A stretch of 64,000 nucleotides of DNA from Salana multivorans (GCF_003751805.1 NZ_RKHQ01000002.1:868001-932000), one strand, 5' to 3'; counted from the stretch's first letter, positions 1 through 9,324 are shown. Notes: generated from the sequence alone by a model not told the origin. Made by a program: numbers and translations.

Positions 1-1
1 C

Positions 2-835
2 CGGCAGGTGGTCTGGGACGGGCGCACGGTCGGCCCCTGGGCCGCGGAGCTCGAGGCCGAGCCCGCGGCCGGCGGCGACCCGGCGTCGGACGTCGCGGTC
101 GTCAACCTCGCCGGGCGCCTCGTCGACGCCCGGCCGACCGCACGGAACATCGCCGACCTGCGCGGCTCGCGCGTCGACGCCACCCGCGCCCTCGTCGCGG
201 CGAGCACCGGGGCCGGACGGCCGGTCGCCCGGTGGCTGCAGGCCAGCACGACCGCCATCTGGTCGGACGCCGGCGAGCGCCGGCTCGACGAGCGCTCACC
301 CCTGCCGGAGCCCGGGCTGGCGCAGATGACCGGGGTCGCGCGCCCCTGGGAGGCGAGCGTCGAGGGCGCCGCGACCCAGCACCTGGTCGTCCTGCGCACG
401 TCGATCGTCCTCGCCCCCGGGACACCCGCGCTCGACCGGCTCCTGCTCCTGAGCCGGCTCGGGCTCGGCGGCCCGGTCGGGTCGGGCCGGCAGTGGTTCT
501 CCTGGATCCACCTGGACGACTGGCTCGCCGTCGCACGCTCGGCGCTCGGCCTCGGCCCGGTCGAGCTGCCGGACGGCGTCGTCGTCGCGGCGGCCCCGCA
601 CCCGGTGCGCAATGCCGAGCTCATGGCCGGCCTGCGTCGCGTCGTCGGTCGCCGGGTCGGCCTCCCGACGCCGTCGTGGCTGCTGCGGCTCGGCGCGCTC
701 GCGCTGCGCACGGACCCCGAGCTCGCCCTGACGGGCCGCAGCTGCACGTCGGCGGTGCTGGCGGCGGCGGGATTCCGATTCCGGTTCGACCACCTCGACG
801 AGGCCCTCGCGGACGTCGTCGGCCCGGCCGCCTGA
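2..835 (+). CDS. TIGR01777-family NAD-dependent epimerase (5' truncated)
   Basis: The reading frame is already open at base 2, so the true start and the N-terminal Rossmann GxxGxxG loop lie outside the window; about 277 residues remain. The visible part starts with a VVWDGRT-type segment and ends in a DUF1731-like C-terminal domain (GRRVGLPTPSWLLRLGALAL, then a GFRFRFDHLDEAL segment), the layout of the SulA/YfcH-type epimerase family of the extended SDR superfamily. These proteins are predicted NAD(P)-dependent sugar-nucleotide epimerases, but their substrate is not known. It ends 56 bp before the convergent kinase gene. The family call is good; no substrate can be named. Confidence 0.85.
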   Translation, partial: RQVVWDGRTVGPWAAELEAEPAAGGDPASDVAVVNLAGRLVDARPTARNIADLRGSRVDATRALVAASTGAGRPVARWLQASTTAIWSDAGERRLDERSPLPEPGLAQMTGVARPWEASVEGAATQHLVVLRTSIVLAPGTPALDRLLLLSRLGLGGPVGSGRQWFSWIHLDDWLAVARSALGLGPVELPDGVVVAAAPHPVRNAELMAGLRRVVGRRVGLPTPSWLLRLGALALRTDPELALTGRSCTSAVLAAAGFRFRFDHLDEALADVVGPAA

Positions 836-891
836 GACACCGACCGCGCGCCGGAGGGGACGCGCCCCACCCCGCGTCGACGGACCCCGGC

Positions 892-1512
892 TCAGCCGAG
901 CGGACGCAGCGACGCGAGCCACGCGTCGACCGCCCGCTGCCCGGACAGCCGCAGCCAGTGCGGGTCCGCCGCCCGCAGGGCCATCAGCTCCCGCTGGGCC
1001 GGGTGCTGCCGCCAGGCGAACAGCATGACGTTGTCGTCGGTGCTCCGGCTCAGCCACGTCGCCGGCCGCTCGCGGTTGCCGTGCCACAGCTCCTCGCGCG
1101 TGACCCCGCGCCGCAGCGTGCGAGCGACCACCCGCGCCATCGTCCGGACGCGCGAGTGGTCGAGCCAGACGACGAGGTCGGCTCCCCCGGGCGTCCCCGG
1201 ATCGAGCAGCCCACCGAGCCGCGTGCTCCAGTTGCCGTCGGCCACCCAGCCCTCCGGGTGCGCGGCGGCGAACTCGGTCACCAGCCGTCGGGCGTCCGCC
1301 AGGTCGCGGAAGGTCCACTCCCGGTCCCAGAACGTCGCGTCGAGCTCGAGGTGGGCCACCCCGAGGCGGCGCGCCGCCTCGCGCGCGAGGGTCGTCTTGC
1401 CCGAGCCCGAGGCCCCGACGATCCGGATCCTCCGCGGCCGGTCGGGTGAGCCGCGACGCGCGTCACCCGCGTCGCCCGTCCCGTCGTCGACGCCCTCGTC
1501 CGTCCCAGCCAC
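892..1512 (-). CDS. FlaR/adenylate-kinase-like P-loop NTPase
   Basis: The protein has 206 residues. It carries a Walker A loop (GASGSGKTT) about 25 residues in, followed by HLELDATFW, a WVADGNW segment and a DLVVWLDHSR strand. That pattern is typical of the small P-loop kinase group often annotated as topology-modulation protein FlaR or AAA ATPase. Its phosphate acceptor is unknown. I chose the GTG at 1512 because frame upstream of it runs antisense through the S4 gene, and because a TACGCT hexamer ends 7 nt before it, fitting a leaderless start. It is divergent from the S4-domain gene. Confidence 0.75.
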   Translation of the reverse strand: MAGTDEGVDDGTGDAGDARRGSPDRPRRIRIVGASGSGKTTLAREAARRLGVAHLELDATFWDREWTFRDLADARRLVTEFAAAHPEGWVADGNWSTRLGGLLDPGTPGGADLVVWLDHSRVRTMARVVARTLRRGVTREELWHGNRERPATWLSRSTDDNVMLFAWRQHPAQRELMALRAADPHWLRLSGQRAVDAWLASLRPLG

Positions 1513-1519
1513 GCGTGCG

Positions 1520-1525
1520 AGCGTA
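1520..1525 (-). promoter_or_regulatory. -10-like hexamer, leaderless kinase start
   Basis: TACGCT on the minus strand, 7 nt before the GTG at 1512. No convincing -35 and no Shine-Dalgarno sequence. Confidence 0.4.
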
Positions 1526-1569
1526 GACGAGGAGGAGGCCTCGTCGCCGGGGCAACGCCCGGGGACTGG

Positions 1570-1575
1570 GAGAAT
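1570..1575 (+). promoter_or_regulatory. -10-like hexamer before the S4 gene
   Basis: GAGAAT, 6 nt before the ATG at 1582. The spacing suits a leaderless transcript. Confidence 0.4.
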
Positions 1576-1581
1576 GACCCC

Positions 1582-1827
1582 ATGACGCAGGAGCACGCGA
1601 CGACCACCGAGGTGCCGATCCGGGACGAGACCATCCGGCTCGGCCAGCTCCTCAAGCTCGCCGGCGTCGTCGACGACGGCACGGACGCCAAGTTCCTGCT
1701 CGCCGACGAGGCCGTCCGCGTCAACGGCGAGGTGGACGAGCGGCGCGGGCGCCAGGTCCGCCGCGGCGACACCGTCGAGGTGAGCCTGCCGCGCGGGGTC
1801 GTCGTCGTCCGCGTCACCGGGGGCTGA
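1582..1827 (+). CDS. S4-domain RNA-binding protein (YbcJ/RlbA-like)
   Basis: An 81-residue protein made almost entirely of one S4 RNA-binding fold: IRLGQLLKLAG, then AKFLLADEAVRVNGEVDERRG, then a GDTVEV strand. This is the stand-alone YbcJ/RlbA type, thought to bind structured RNA, possibly rRNA; no enzymatic domain is attached. The ATG at 1582 follows a GAGAAT hexamer by 6 nt. It converges on dnaE, whose stop lies 48 bp away. Confidence 0.85.
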   Translation: MTQEHATTTEVPIRDETIRLGQLLKLAGVVDDGTDAKFLLADEAVRVNGEVDERRGRQVRRGDTVEVSLPRGVVVVRVTGG

Positions 1828-1875
1828 GGCCCGGCCCGCGGGCGTCACCGGCGCGCTGGCCGCGCGACCGGCGCG

Positions 1876-4800
1876 CTAGCCGACGGCGAGGCAGTTCGGC
1901 CCGAGCAGGGCCTTGAGGTCCCCGAACAGCGCCGACGACCGCTCGACCCGGAACGGGTCGAGCCGCATGACGGTCGTCCCCTGCGGCTGGGCGACGTGCA
2001 GCCGCACCTCGCTCGTGCCCGGGTGCGAGCGCAGCACCTCCTCGAGCTGGCGCAGCACCGGCTCGATGCACCGGGCGTGCGGGATGCGCAGCGCGACGGG
2101 CGCGCCGTCGACGGCCGTGAGGTCCGGGATCGACACCTCCGTCGCCATGAGCGACATCGAGTCGTCCCGCCGACGCACCTTGCCCTTGACGACGACGACG
2201 GCGTCCTCGCTCAGGGAGGGCGAGTACGCGAGGTAGGTCTCCCCGAAGAACATGATCTCGATCGAGCCCTCGAGGTCCTCGAGCGAGATGATCGACCACG
2301 GGTTGCCGTTCTTCGAGACCTTCGACGCCACCGACGTGATGAGGCCGGCCACCGTCACCGTCGAGTTGTCGGGGCGGTGCTCGTCCGCCAGCAGCGTCGC
2401 GATCGAGACGTCGGCGGCCTGGGTGAGGATCGGCTCGACGCCGGCGAGCGGGTGGTCGGAGACGTAGAGGCCGAGCATCTGACGCTCGAAGGCGAGCTTC
2501 TGCTTCTTGTCCCACTCCGGCAGGTCCGGGACGGCGACGGAGAACGCGGACGCGGCCGGGTTCTCCCCGGCGCCGTCGCCCCCGAAGAAGTCGGAGAAGA
2601 GGTCGAACTGACCCTTCGCCTCCTCGCGCTTGACGCCGATGACGGAGTCGACGGCCTGCTCGTGGACGAGCAGGAGCGCGCGGCGGCTGTGGCCGAGCGA
2701 GTCGAACGCGCCCGCCTTGATGAGCGACTCGATGGTCCGCTTGTTGCAGACGACGGCCGGCACCTTGTCGAGGAAGTCCGTGAAGGAGGTGAAGGCGCCC
2801 TTCTCCTCGCGGGCGGTCGCGATGGCGTCGACGACGTTCTGACCGACGTTGCGCACGGCGGCGAGGCCGAACCGGATGTCCTCGCCGACCGGGGTGAACG
2901 TGCCGGCCGAGGCGTTGACGTCCGGCGGGAGCACCGTGATCCCGAGGTGGCGGCACTCGTTGAGGTAGATCGCCGACTTGTCCTTGTCGTCCCGGGTGGA
3001 CGTGAGGAGCGCCGCCATGTACTCGGTCGGGTAGTTCGCCTTGAGGTAGGCGGTCCAGTAGGAGACCAGCCCGTACGCAGCGGAGTGGGCCTTGTTGAAG
3101 GCGTAGTCGGAGAACGGGACGAGGATGTCCCAGAGCGTCTTGATGGCCCGGTCGGAGTAGCCGTTCCTCTTCATGCCGTTGGAGAACGGCACGTACTCCT
3201 TGTCGAGGATCTCCTTCTTCTTCTTGCCCATCGCGCGCCGCAGGAGGTCGGCCTCGCCGAGCGTGTAGCCGGCGAGCTTCTGCGCGATGGCCATCACCTG
3301 CTCCTGGTAGACGATGAGGCCGAAGGTGGGGCCGAGGATGTCCTCGAGCGGCTCGGCCAGCTCGGGGTGGATCGGCTCGATGTCCTGCATGCCGTTCTTG
3401 CGCAGGGCGTAGTTCGTGTGCGAGTTCGCGCCCATCGGGCCCGGGCGGTACAGGGCGCCGACGGCCGAGATGTCCTCGAAGTTGTCCGGGCGCATCTGGC
3501 GCAGCAGCGTCCGCATCCCGCCGCCGTCGAGCTGGAACACGCCGAGCGTGTCGCCGCGGCCGAGCAGGGCGTACGTCGGCGCGTCGTCGAGCGGCACCTC
3601 CTCGATGACGACCGGCTCCTTGCCGTTGACGCCGATGTTCTCCAGCGCGTCCTCGAGGATCGTGAGGTTGCGCAGGCCGAGGAAGTCCATCTTGACCAGG
3701 CCGAGGTCCTCCCCCGCGGGGAAGTCGATCTGGGTGATGATCGCGCCGTCGGACTCGCGCCGCATGATCGGGATGACGTCGAGCAGCGGGTCGGAGGAGA
3801 TGATGATGCCGGCGGCGTGCACGCCCCACTGGCGCTTGAGCCCCTCGATGCCCTTCGCGGCGTCCGTCACCTTGCGGGCGTCCGGGTCGGCCTCGTAGAG
3901 CGCACGGAACTCGCCGGCCTCGGCGTAGCGCTTGTCCTTGGCGTCGAACATCCCGGTGAGCGAGATGTCCTTGCCCATGACGGCCGGCGGCATCGCCTTG
4001 GTCAGCCGGTCGCCCATCGCGAACGGGTAGCCGAGCACGCGGCCCGCGTCCTTGAGCGCCTGCTTCGCCTTGATCGTGCCGTAGGTGACGATCGACGCGA
4101 CGTTCTCCTCGCCGTACTTCTCCGTCACGTACCGGATGACCTCGCCGCGACGACGCTCGTCGAAGTCGATGTCGAAGTCCGGGAGGCTCATCCGCTCCGG
4201 GTTGAGGAAGCGCTCGAAGATGAGACCGTTGGCGAGCGGGTCGAGCTCGGTGATGCCCATCGCGTAGGCCGCCATCGAGCCCGCGCCCGAGCCGCGGCCC
4301 GGCCCGACGCGGATGCCGTTGCGCTTGGCCCAGTTGATGAAGTCCGCGACGACGAGGTAGTACCCCGCGTACCCCTTCGACGTGATGACCTCGATCTCGT
4401 AGGCCGCCTGCGTCCGCACGTCGTCCGGGACGCTCTCGCCGAACCGGTGGACGAGCCCGCGCTCGACCTCCTTGACGAACAGGGAGATCTCGTCCTCGCC
4501 CGGCGGCACCGGGAAGTGGGGCATGTAGCGCCCGACCTGCTCGGTGAACTCGACGTTGCACCGCTCGGCGATCTCCAGCGTGTTGTCGCACGCCTGCGGC
4601 AGCTCCTTGAACAGCCGGCGCATCTCGGCGCTCGACCGGACGAAGTAGCCGTTGCCGGACAGCGCGAACCGGCTGCCACCCTGCTCGTAGGTCGGCTCCG
4701 ACATGAGCGAGCCCGACTGGATGCACAGCAGCAGCTCGTGGGCCGCGTGATCGGCCTCGCGGACGAAGTGGAGGTCGTTCGTCGCCACGAGCGGGGCGCC

Positions 4801-5457
4801 GATGTGGTCGGCGAGCTCGAGGAGCTGGCTGGCCACGCGCGTCTCCAGCTCGAGCGAGTGGTCCATCAGCTCGATGTAGAAGTTCTCTCGGCCGAAGACG
4901 TCCTGCAGCTCGCCCGCCGCGCGCACCGCCTCGTCCCACTGGCCCAGCCGGAGTCGCGTCTGGATCTCCCCCGACGGGCAGCCGGAGAACGCGATGACGC
5001 CCGGCGCGTAGCGCTGGAGCAGCTCGCGGTCCATCCGGGGCTTGAAGTAGTAGCCCTCGAGGCTGGCCAGGGACCCCATCCGGAACAGGTTGTGCATCCC
5101 GGCCGTGGTCTCGCTCAGCAGGGTGAGGTGCGTGTACGCGCCACCGCCCGAGACGTCGTCGTCCTTCTGGTGCGGCTCGCCCCACCGCACGCGCGTGCGG
5201 TCCTGGCGGGCCGTGCCCGGCGTGACGTAGGCCTCCAGCCCTACGATCGGCTTGATGCCCTCGGCGCGCGCCCGCTTCCAGAAGTCGTAGGCGCCGAACA
5301 GGTAGCCGTGGTCGGTGATGGCGACGGCCTGCTGCTCCTGCGCCTTGACCTCGCTGATGAGGTCGGGGATGCGCGCGGCGCCGTCGAGCATCGAGTAGTC
5401 GGAGTGGACGTGGAGGTGGACGAAGTCTTTTCCTGGGGTGCCCACGCTGTCCGACAT
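1876..5457 (-). CDS. dnaE: DNA polymerase III subunit alpha (DnaE1)
   Basis: The replicative polymerase catalytic subunit, 1193 residues, normal for actinobacterial DnaE1. An N-terminal PHP domain begins with HLHVHSDYSMLDGA (about residues 14-27). The polymerase palm carries the catalytic PDFDIDFDE motif near residue 425. Helix-hairpin-helix and OB-fold regions follow, the latter around residues 1030-1080 (VTVAGLITSVASK). The frame stays open upstream to 5754, but the ATG at 5457 is the natural start: PHP homology begins immediately after it and a TAGGAT hexamer ends 7 nt before it. The gene stands alone, convergent with the S4 gene. Confidence 0.97.
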   Translation of the reverse strand: MSDSVGTPGKDFVHLHVHSDYSMLDGAARIPDLISEVKAQEQQAVAITDHGYLFGAYDFWKRARAEGIKPIVGLEAYVTPGTARQDRTRVRWGEPHQKDDDVSGGGAYTHLTLLSETTAGMHNLFRMGSLASLEGYYFKPRMDRELLQRYAPGVIAFSGCPSGEIQTRLRLGQWDEAVRAAGELQDVFGRENFYIELMDHSLELETRVASQLLELADHIGAPLVATNDLHFVREADHAAHELLLCIQSGSLMSEPTYEQGGSRFALSGNGYFVRSSAEMRRLFKELPQACDNTLEIAERCNVEFTEQVGRYMPHFPVPPGEDEISLFVKEVERGLVHRFGESVPDDVRTQAAYEIEVITSKGYAGYYLVVADFINWAKRNGIRVGPGRGSGAGSMAAYAMGITELDPLANGLIFERFLNPERMSLPDFDIDFDERRRGEVIRYVTEKYGEENVASIVTYGTIKAKQALKDAGRVLGYPFAMGDRLTKAMPPAVMGKDISLTGMFDAKDKRYAEAGEFRALYEADPDARKVTDAAKGIEGLKRQWGVHAAGIIISSDPLLDVIPIMRRESDGAIITQIDFPAGEDLGLVKMDFLGLRNLTILEDALENIGVNGKEPVVIEEVPLDDAPTYALLGRGDTLGVFQLDGGGMRTLLRQMRPDNFEDISAVGALYRPGPMGANSHTNYALRKNGMQDIEPIHPELAEPLEDILGPTFGLIVYQEQVMAIAQKLAGYTLGEADLLRRAMGKKKKEILDKEYVPFSNGMKRNGYSDRAIKTLWDILVPFSDYAFNKAHSAAYGLVSYWTAYLKANYPTEYMAALLTSTRDDKDKSAIYLNECRHLGITVLPPDVNASAGTFTPVGEDIRFGLAAVRNVGQNVVDAIATAREEKGAFTSFTDFLDKVPAVVCNKRTIESLIKAGAFDSLGHSRRALLLVHEQAVDSVIGVKREEAKGQFDLFSDFFGGDGAGENPAASAFSVAVPDLPEWDKKQKLAFERQMLGLYVSDHPLAGVEPILTQAADVSIATLLADEHRPDNSTVTVAGLITSVASKVSKNGNPWSIISLEDLEGSIEIMFFGETYLAYSPSLSEDAVVVVKGKVRRRDDSMSLMATEVSIPDLTAVDGAPVALRIPHARCIEPVLRQLEEVLRSHPGTSEVRLHVAQPQGTTVMRLDPFRVERSSALFGDLKALLGPNCLAVG

Positions 5458-5464
5458 GCCCTCG

Positions 5465-5470
5465 ATCCTA
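5465..5470 (-). promoter_or_regulatory. -10-like hexamer before dnaE
   Basis: TAGGAT on the minus strand, 7 nt upstream of the dnaE ATG. The intervening bases include GAGGG, so a very short ribosome-binding leader is also possible. Confidence 0.4.
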
Positions 5471-5595
5471 CGTCGGCGCCGGGGTGCTGAGCCGGCTCGC
5501 CCGGGGTCCGGAAGGCCCCCGGGACGCGGCTGATAGGTTCGATGGAGGACGGCCGCCGGCGACCCGCCCGGCCCCACCGAGAGCGAGGTTCCGCG

Positions 5596-5859
5596 ATGTC
5601 GACCGAGCCCGAGTCCCTCTTCCGGGACGGCAGCGGTTACTCCGACGGCCCGCGCGACTTCCAGCGGACCAAGACGTTCCGCCGCCGCGCCACGCCGGAG
5701 GAGGACAGCGCCGCGATCGCCCGGTCGTTCGCGCTCCTCGGCCGGCTCCAGCACGAGGTGCGGCCCGCGCTGAACGCCGAGGACGAGCCCGCGACCTCGC
5801 TGGAGGAGTCGATCGGCTGGAACGTCGACCCCGTGACGGGTCGGCCCCGGTCGGTCTGA
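5596..5859 (+). CDS. Small conserved-type hypothetical protein
   Basis: An 87-residue hydrophilic protein I do not recognise. It begins MSTEPESLFRDGSGYSD and ends with EESIGWNVDPVTGRPRSV, with no membrane segment, cysteines or known motif. I preferred the ATG at 5596 over the in-frame ATG at 5542 because a GAGCGAGG ribosome-binding site sits 7 nt before it and the upstream codons give low-complexity sequence. A TAGGTT hexamer at 5534-5539 may be the -10. It lies between divergent dnaE and a convergent kinase gene. Codon bias (G/C at third positions) supports real coding. Confidence 0.6.
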   Translation: MSTEPESLFRDGSGYSDGPRDFQRTKTFRRRATPEEDSAAIARSFALLGRLQHEVRPALNAEDEPATSLEESIGWNVDPVTGRPRSV

Positions 5860-5883
5860 CGGCGGCCGCCCGGCGCCGTCCCC

Positions 5884-6660
5884 TCACGCGGAGCGCAGCA
5901 GCACGCGCCGCCAGACCGCGGCGTTCTCCTCGACGTACGCCGACACGCGGGCCCAGTGCTCGCCGTGCCCCTCGCGGTGCATCCTCGCCCACGGCTCCCA
6001 GCCCGACACGGCCGCTGCCGCGAGGTGGTCCCGCATCGCCGCCGGCCGACGTACCAGCGCCGTCGTCAGGGCGGCTCGCAGGGTCGGCCCCGGGTCGTAG
6101 CCGTCGACGAGCGCGGCGAGCCGCTCCGCCGACACGCCCGGCGCGAGGTCCGGGTCGTCGAGCGCGAACGTCTGCGCGGCGTAGGCCAGGTCCCAGGACC
6201 GCGTGCTCGGCCCGGCGCCGTCCCAGTCGATGAACACCCACCGTCGCCCGACGACGAGGTTCCACGGCGCGAGGTCGTGGTGGCACGGGAGTCGCGCCCC
6301 GTCGTCGTCATCGGGCGGCGGCAGGAGGACCGGCCACGGGTCGAGGTCGGCCTCCGGGTCGAGCGCGGCCGCCGCGTCGTGCAGTCGACGCACCAGCGCG
6401 CCCACCCGCCGCAGCCCGGCCGCTGTCAGGGGTGGGCCGCCCAGCGCGACCGGTCCGGGGACGTGCTCCAGCACCTGCCGGCCGCGCTCGTCGCGGCCGC
6501 GCGGTTCCGGGACGTCGAGACCAGCGTCCCGCAGCGCGGACAGCAGGGCGTGGACGCGGGGCGTCGTCGGCAGCCACGGCTTGCGGACCGTGTCCCCGAC
6601 GCGCACGACGCCGACGGCGGCGTTCCCGCCCGTCAGGGGAGTCTCCTCGGTGCCGGTCAT
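5884..6660 (-). CDS. Aminoglycoside phosphotransferase (APH)-family kinase
   Basis: A 258-residue protein of the APH/choline-kinase fold. The catalytic loop CHHDLAPWNLV (H128, D129, N134) and the metal-binding FIDWDGAG (D145) are intact, so it should be an active phosphotransferase. The N-terminal ATP-binding lobe is short but normal for the family. The substrate cannot be deduced: most chromosomal members of this group act on small metabolites rather than antibiotics, so it should not be read as a resistance gene. It lies 21 bp downstream of rluD in the other direction of reading, with no overlap. Confidence 0.8.
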   Translation of the reverse strand: MTGTEETPLTGGNAAVGVVRVGDTVRKPWLPTTPRVHALLSALRDAGLDVPEPRGRDERGRQVLEHVPGPVALGGPPLTAAGLRRVGALVRRLHDAAAALDPEADLDPWPVLLPPPDDDDGARLPCHHDLAPWNLVVGRRWVFIDWDGAGPSTRSWDLAYAAQTFALDDPDLAPGVSAERLAALVDGYDPGPTLRAALTTALVRRPAAMRDHLAAAAVSGWEPWARMHREGHGEHWARVSAYVEENAAVWRRVLLRSA

Positions 6661-6681
6661 GCCATGACGTCGCCGTCTGGG

Positions 6682-7602
6682 TCAGGTCGCGCGGAGCACG
6701 TCGAGCGCGTGAGCGAGGTCCGCGGGGTACTCCGACTCCACGACGACGCGCTCACCCGTCACCGGGTGGTCGAACCCCAGCCGCACGGCGTGCAGCCACT
6801 GGCGCTCAAGGCCCACGCGTCGGGCCAGCGCCGGGTCGGCGCCGTAGGTGAGGTCGCCGACGCACGGGTGGCGCAGCGCCGAGGTGTGCACGCGGATCTG
6901 GTGCGTCCGCCCCGTCTCGAGGTGGATCTCGAGCAGCGACGCGGCCGGCATCGCCTCGATGGTCTCGTAGTGCGTCACCGACGGCTTGCCCGAGCCGACG
7001 ACGGCGAACTTCCAGTCGTGCTTCGGGTGGCGCGCGATCGGCGCGTCGATCGTCCCGGCGGCGGGGTCCGGGTGGCCCTGGACCAGCGCGTGGTAGACCT
7101 TCTCGACCGTGCGCTCCTTGAACGCGCGCTTGAGCGCGGAGTACGCGACCTCGCTCTTCGCGACGACCATGAGCCCCGACGTGCCGACGTCCAGCCGGTG
7201 CACGATCCCCTGGCGCTCGCTGGCGCCCGACGTCGCGATCCGCACCGCGGCCGCCGCGAGACCGCCCGGGACGGTCGGCCCCGTCCAGCCAGGCGAGGGG
7301 TGCGCCGCGACGCCGACGGGCTTGTCGACCACGACGACGTCGTCGTCCTCGAACAGGATCCGCATGCCGTCGACGAGCACCGGCTCGGCCACGACCTGCG
7401 CCGGCGGCTCCGGACGGGTGACGACGAGCCAGCCGGCCCGCAGGCGGTCGGACTTCCCGAGCGTCACGCCGTCGAGCGCGGCGCCGCCCTCCTCGACGAG
7501 CTGGGCCGCGCGGGAGCGGGACAGGCCCATGAGCCGGGAGAGCGCCACGTCGACCCGCTCGCCGACCAGCCCGTCCGGCACGGGCAGCTCCAGATCGCTC
7601 AC
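6682..7602 (-). CDS. rluD: RluD-like pseudouridine synthase
   Basis: A 306-residue RluA/RluD-family enzyme that converts uridine to pseudouridine in structured RNA, in E. coli RluD the helix-69 loop of 23S rRNA. An N-terminal S4 domain covers about residues 12-60. The catalytic motif [13 protein letters not shown] contains the nucleophile D138, and the C-terminal GRTHQIRVH motif is present. The GTG start overlaps the lspA stop in a 4-nt GTGA, so translation is probably coupled. Target specificity among the RluA, C and D types is inferred only. Confidence 0.92.
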   Translation of the reverse strand: MSDLELPVPDGLVGERVDVALSRLMGLSRSRAAQLVEEGGAALDGVTLGKSDRLRAGWLVVTRPEPPAQVVAEPVLVDGMRILFEDDDVVVVDKPVGVAAHPSPGWTGPTVPGGLAAAAVRIATSGASERQGIVHRLDVGTSGLMVVAKSEVAYSALKRAFKERTVEKVYHALVQGHPDPAAGTIDAPIARHPKHDWKFAVVGSGKPSVTHYETIEAMPAASLLEIHLETGRTHQIRVHTSALRHPCVGDLTYGADPALARRVGLERQWLHAVRLGFDHPVTGERVVVESEYPADLAHALDVLRAT

Positions 7603-8351
7603 GGGGTGACGTCGTCCTCGGCGGTCTCGGCGACGGGCCTCTCTGCGGCGGCCCCAGCGGCGGCCGCGGCGTCGGGGTCGCTCTCCGCGGCGGCGGGTTC
7701 CGCCGCGAGCGGCTCCTCGCCGGCGTCCTCGGCGGTCTCGGCGACGGGCTCCGCCGCGGGCTCCTCGGCGGCCACCAGCGCGGGCGCGGCGCCGTCCCAG
7801 GTCGACCCGAACAGCGAGAGCAGGACCATGCCGATCGCGGCCCCGACGATCGCGATGTCGGCGACGTTCCCGATGAAGACGCCGTAGTCGATGAAGTCCA
7901 CGACGTGCCCGATCCCGAACCCGGGGTCGCGCGCGAGGCGGTCGACGAGGTTGCCCATCGCTCCCCCGAGGATCGCGCCGAGCGCGACCGCCCACCAGGG
8001 CGAGGCGACGCGGCGTGCGAGCACGATCACCACGGAGCTGACGACGGCCATGACGACCGTGAACACCCACGTGACGCCCGTCCCGAACGAGAACGCGGCG
8101 CCGGGGTTGAAGATGAGCTGCCAGCCGAGGAGGTCGCCCAGCACGGGGACGCGGACGCCCGGCGTCAGGGTGAGCAGCGCGACGGCCTTGGTGAGCTGGT
8201 CCAGCAGCAGGACGACGATCGCGGTGACGGCGAGCCGCCCGACCTGGCTGCGGCGCGGGACCACCGCGGCGGGCCCGGACGGGACGGCGGGGGCGGCGAC
8301 GGTGTCGGTCTCCGCGTCGGCGGCGGTGGCCGGGCTGGTCTCGGTGCTCAT
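7599..8351 (-). CDS. lspA: Lipoprotein signal peptidase LspA with acidic tail
   Basis: Signal peptidase II, the inner-membrane aspartyl protease that cleaves prolipoproteins before the lipidated cysteine. Four membrane segments span about residues 38-182. The catalytic aspartates D137 (AMGNLVDR) and D165 (IGNVADI) are present. After the last helix comes an unusual tail of about 65 residues rich in Ala, Glu and Pro, with a repeated PVAETAED unit. The ATG at 8351 is preferred over 8360 because a GAGAAT hexamer ends 7 nt before it. It is co-transcribed with rluD. Likely substrates within this window are the two lipoproteins of the ABC transporters. Confidence 0.94.
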   Translation of the reverse strand: MSTETSPATAADAETDTVAAPAVPSGPAAVVPRRSQVGRLAVTAIVVLLLDQLTKAVALLTLTPGVRVPVLGDLLGWQLIFNPGAAFSFGTGVTWVFTVVMAVVSSVVIVLARRVASPWWAVALGAILGGAMGNLVDRLARDPGFGIGHVVDFIDYGVFIGNVADIAIVGAAIGMVLLSLFGSTWDGAAPALVAAEEPAAEPVAETAEDAGEEPLAAEPAAAESDPDAAAAAGAAAERPVAETAEDDVTP

Positions 8352-8358
8352 CGGGACC

Positions 8359-8364
8359 ATTCTC
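8359..8364 (-). promoter_or_regulatory. -10-like hexamer before lspA
   Basis: GAGAAT on the minus strand, 7 nt before the ATG at 8351. It decides between the two possible lspA starts. Confidence 0.35.
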
Positions 8365-8449
8365 GCCCATCGGGACCGGGCGCCAGCACCGGGCGTCGCG
8401 GGTCGGTCCCGGAGCGCGGGTCGGCCGTCATCGACGCGGGGCGGGGACG

Positions 8450-8488
8450 CCGACGGCCCGGGGCGCGCTGGGCGTCCCGGGCCGTCGG
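8450..8488 (-). terminator. Strong hairpin downstream of divIVA
   Basis: A perfect 13-bp inverted repeat, CCGACGGCCCGGG at 8450-8462 and its complement at 8476-8488, with a 13-nt loop. It lies 19 bp after the divIVA stop, in the position of a transcription terminator. There is no clear U-tract, as is common in actinobacteria. Confidence 0.75.
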
Positions 8489-8506
8489 TGGTGGTTCAGT
8501 GCCGCG

Positions 8507-9157
8507 TCAGAGCTGCGGCGTGCCGCCGTCGAGGCCGACGACGCTCGCCTGCGCGTCGAGCTGCTCGACCAGGCTGCCGAGGTAGCCCTTGAGACGGAGG
8601 CGGTAGTCGCGCTCGAAGGCGCGCAGCTGGCTGATCTTCGACTCGAGCGTCGCCTGCTCGCTCTCGAGCTGCTTGAGCGTGCGCTGACGCTGGCCCTCGG
8701 CCTCGGTCACGAGCTTCTCGGCCTCGGCGCGGGCCTCGCCCACGATCCGGTCGCCCTCGACCTGGCCGTTGCGGACGTACTCGTCGTGCAGGCGCTGCGC
8801 GAGCTGGAGCATGCCCGTGGCGGACTCGGGCTCCGTGCCGCTCGGCGCCGCGTACGCGGGGGCCGGTGCCTGGGGCTGAGCCGGCGCCTCCTCGACGACC
8901 TCGGCGACCGCGGCCACCTCGGGCTCGGGGGCCTCCTCCTCGACGGGTGCGACGACGGCCGTGGTCTCGACCACGCCCTCGCCACCCTCGAGCTCGGCGA
9001 CCTTCGTCTTGAGCTCGGCGTTCTCGGTCTGCAGGACCCGGAGGGTGTTGACGATCTCGTCGAGGAAGTCGTCCACCTCGTCCTGGTCGTAGCCCTCGCG
9101 GAACTTGGTCGTCTGGAAGGTCTTCTTCAGAACGTCGTCTGCGGTCAGCAGAGTCAT
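8507..9157 (-). CDS. divIVA: DivIVA/Wag31 polar growth organiser
   Basis: A 216-residue coiled-coil protein. It opens with the DivIVA membrane-binding domain (LLTADDVLKKTFQTTKFREGYDQDEVDDFLDEI), then has a first coiled coil, a Pro/Ala/Glu linker at about residues 65-115 and a long second coiled coil to the end. In actinobacteria it marks the poles by sensing membrane curvature and recruits the lipid II machinery for tip growth. The ATG at 9157 starts the conserved domain and has GGGGTG 6 nt upstream; an extension to 9196 adds nothing conserved. It lies downstream of yggT and sepF in the usual order. Confidence 0.95.
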   Translation of the reverse strand: MTLLTADDVLKKTFQTTKFREGYDQDEVDDFLDEIVNTLRVLQTENAELKTKVAELEGGEGVVETTAVVAPVEEEAPEPEVAAVAEVVEEAPAQPQAPAPAYAAPSGTEPESATGMLQLAQRLHDEYVRNGQVEGDRIVGEARAEAEKLVTEAEGQRQRTLKQLESEQATLESKISQLRAFERDYRLRLKGYLGSLVEQLDAQASVVGLDGGTPQL

Positions 9158-9324
9158 GTCGTCACCCCAATAGGTTCGTGACGCACGCAGGCGCACATGC
9201 GTCGATCGCGGTCAACGGTAGCGGATCATCTGGTGCTGCACCTCGTCGAGACGCGGCGTGGCGCAGCAAGTGGTGCACGGGAACGTGCACGGAGCGATAC
9301 GGCGAGCAGCAACCCCGGACCCCC

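Noticed and set aside
5884-6660. Aminoglycoside resistance gene
   Set aside because: The APH fold is shared by many metabolite kinases. Composition and context are those of the chromosome, with no mobile element.
9284-9301. GTGCAC...GTGCAC palindromes near divIVA
   Set aside because: GTGCAC is self-complementary and short; no regulatory context could be supported.
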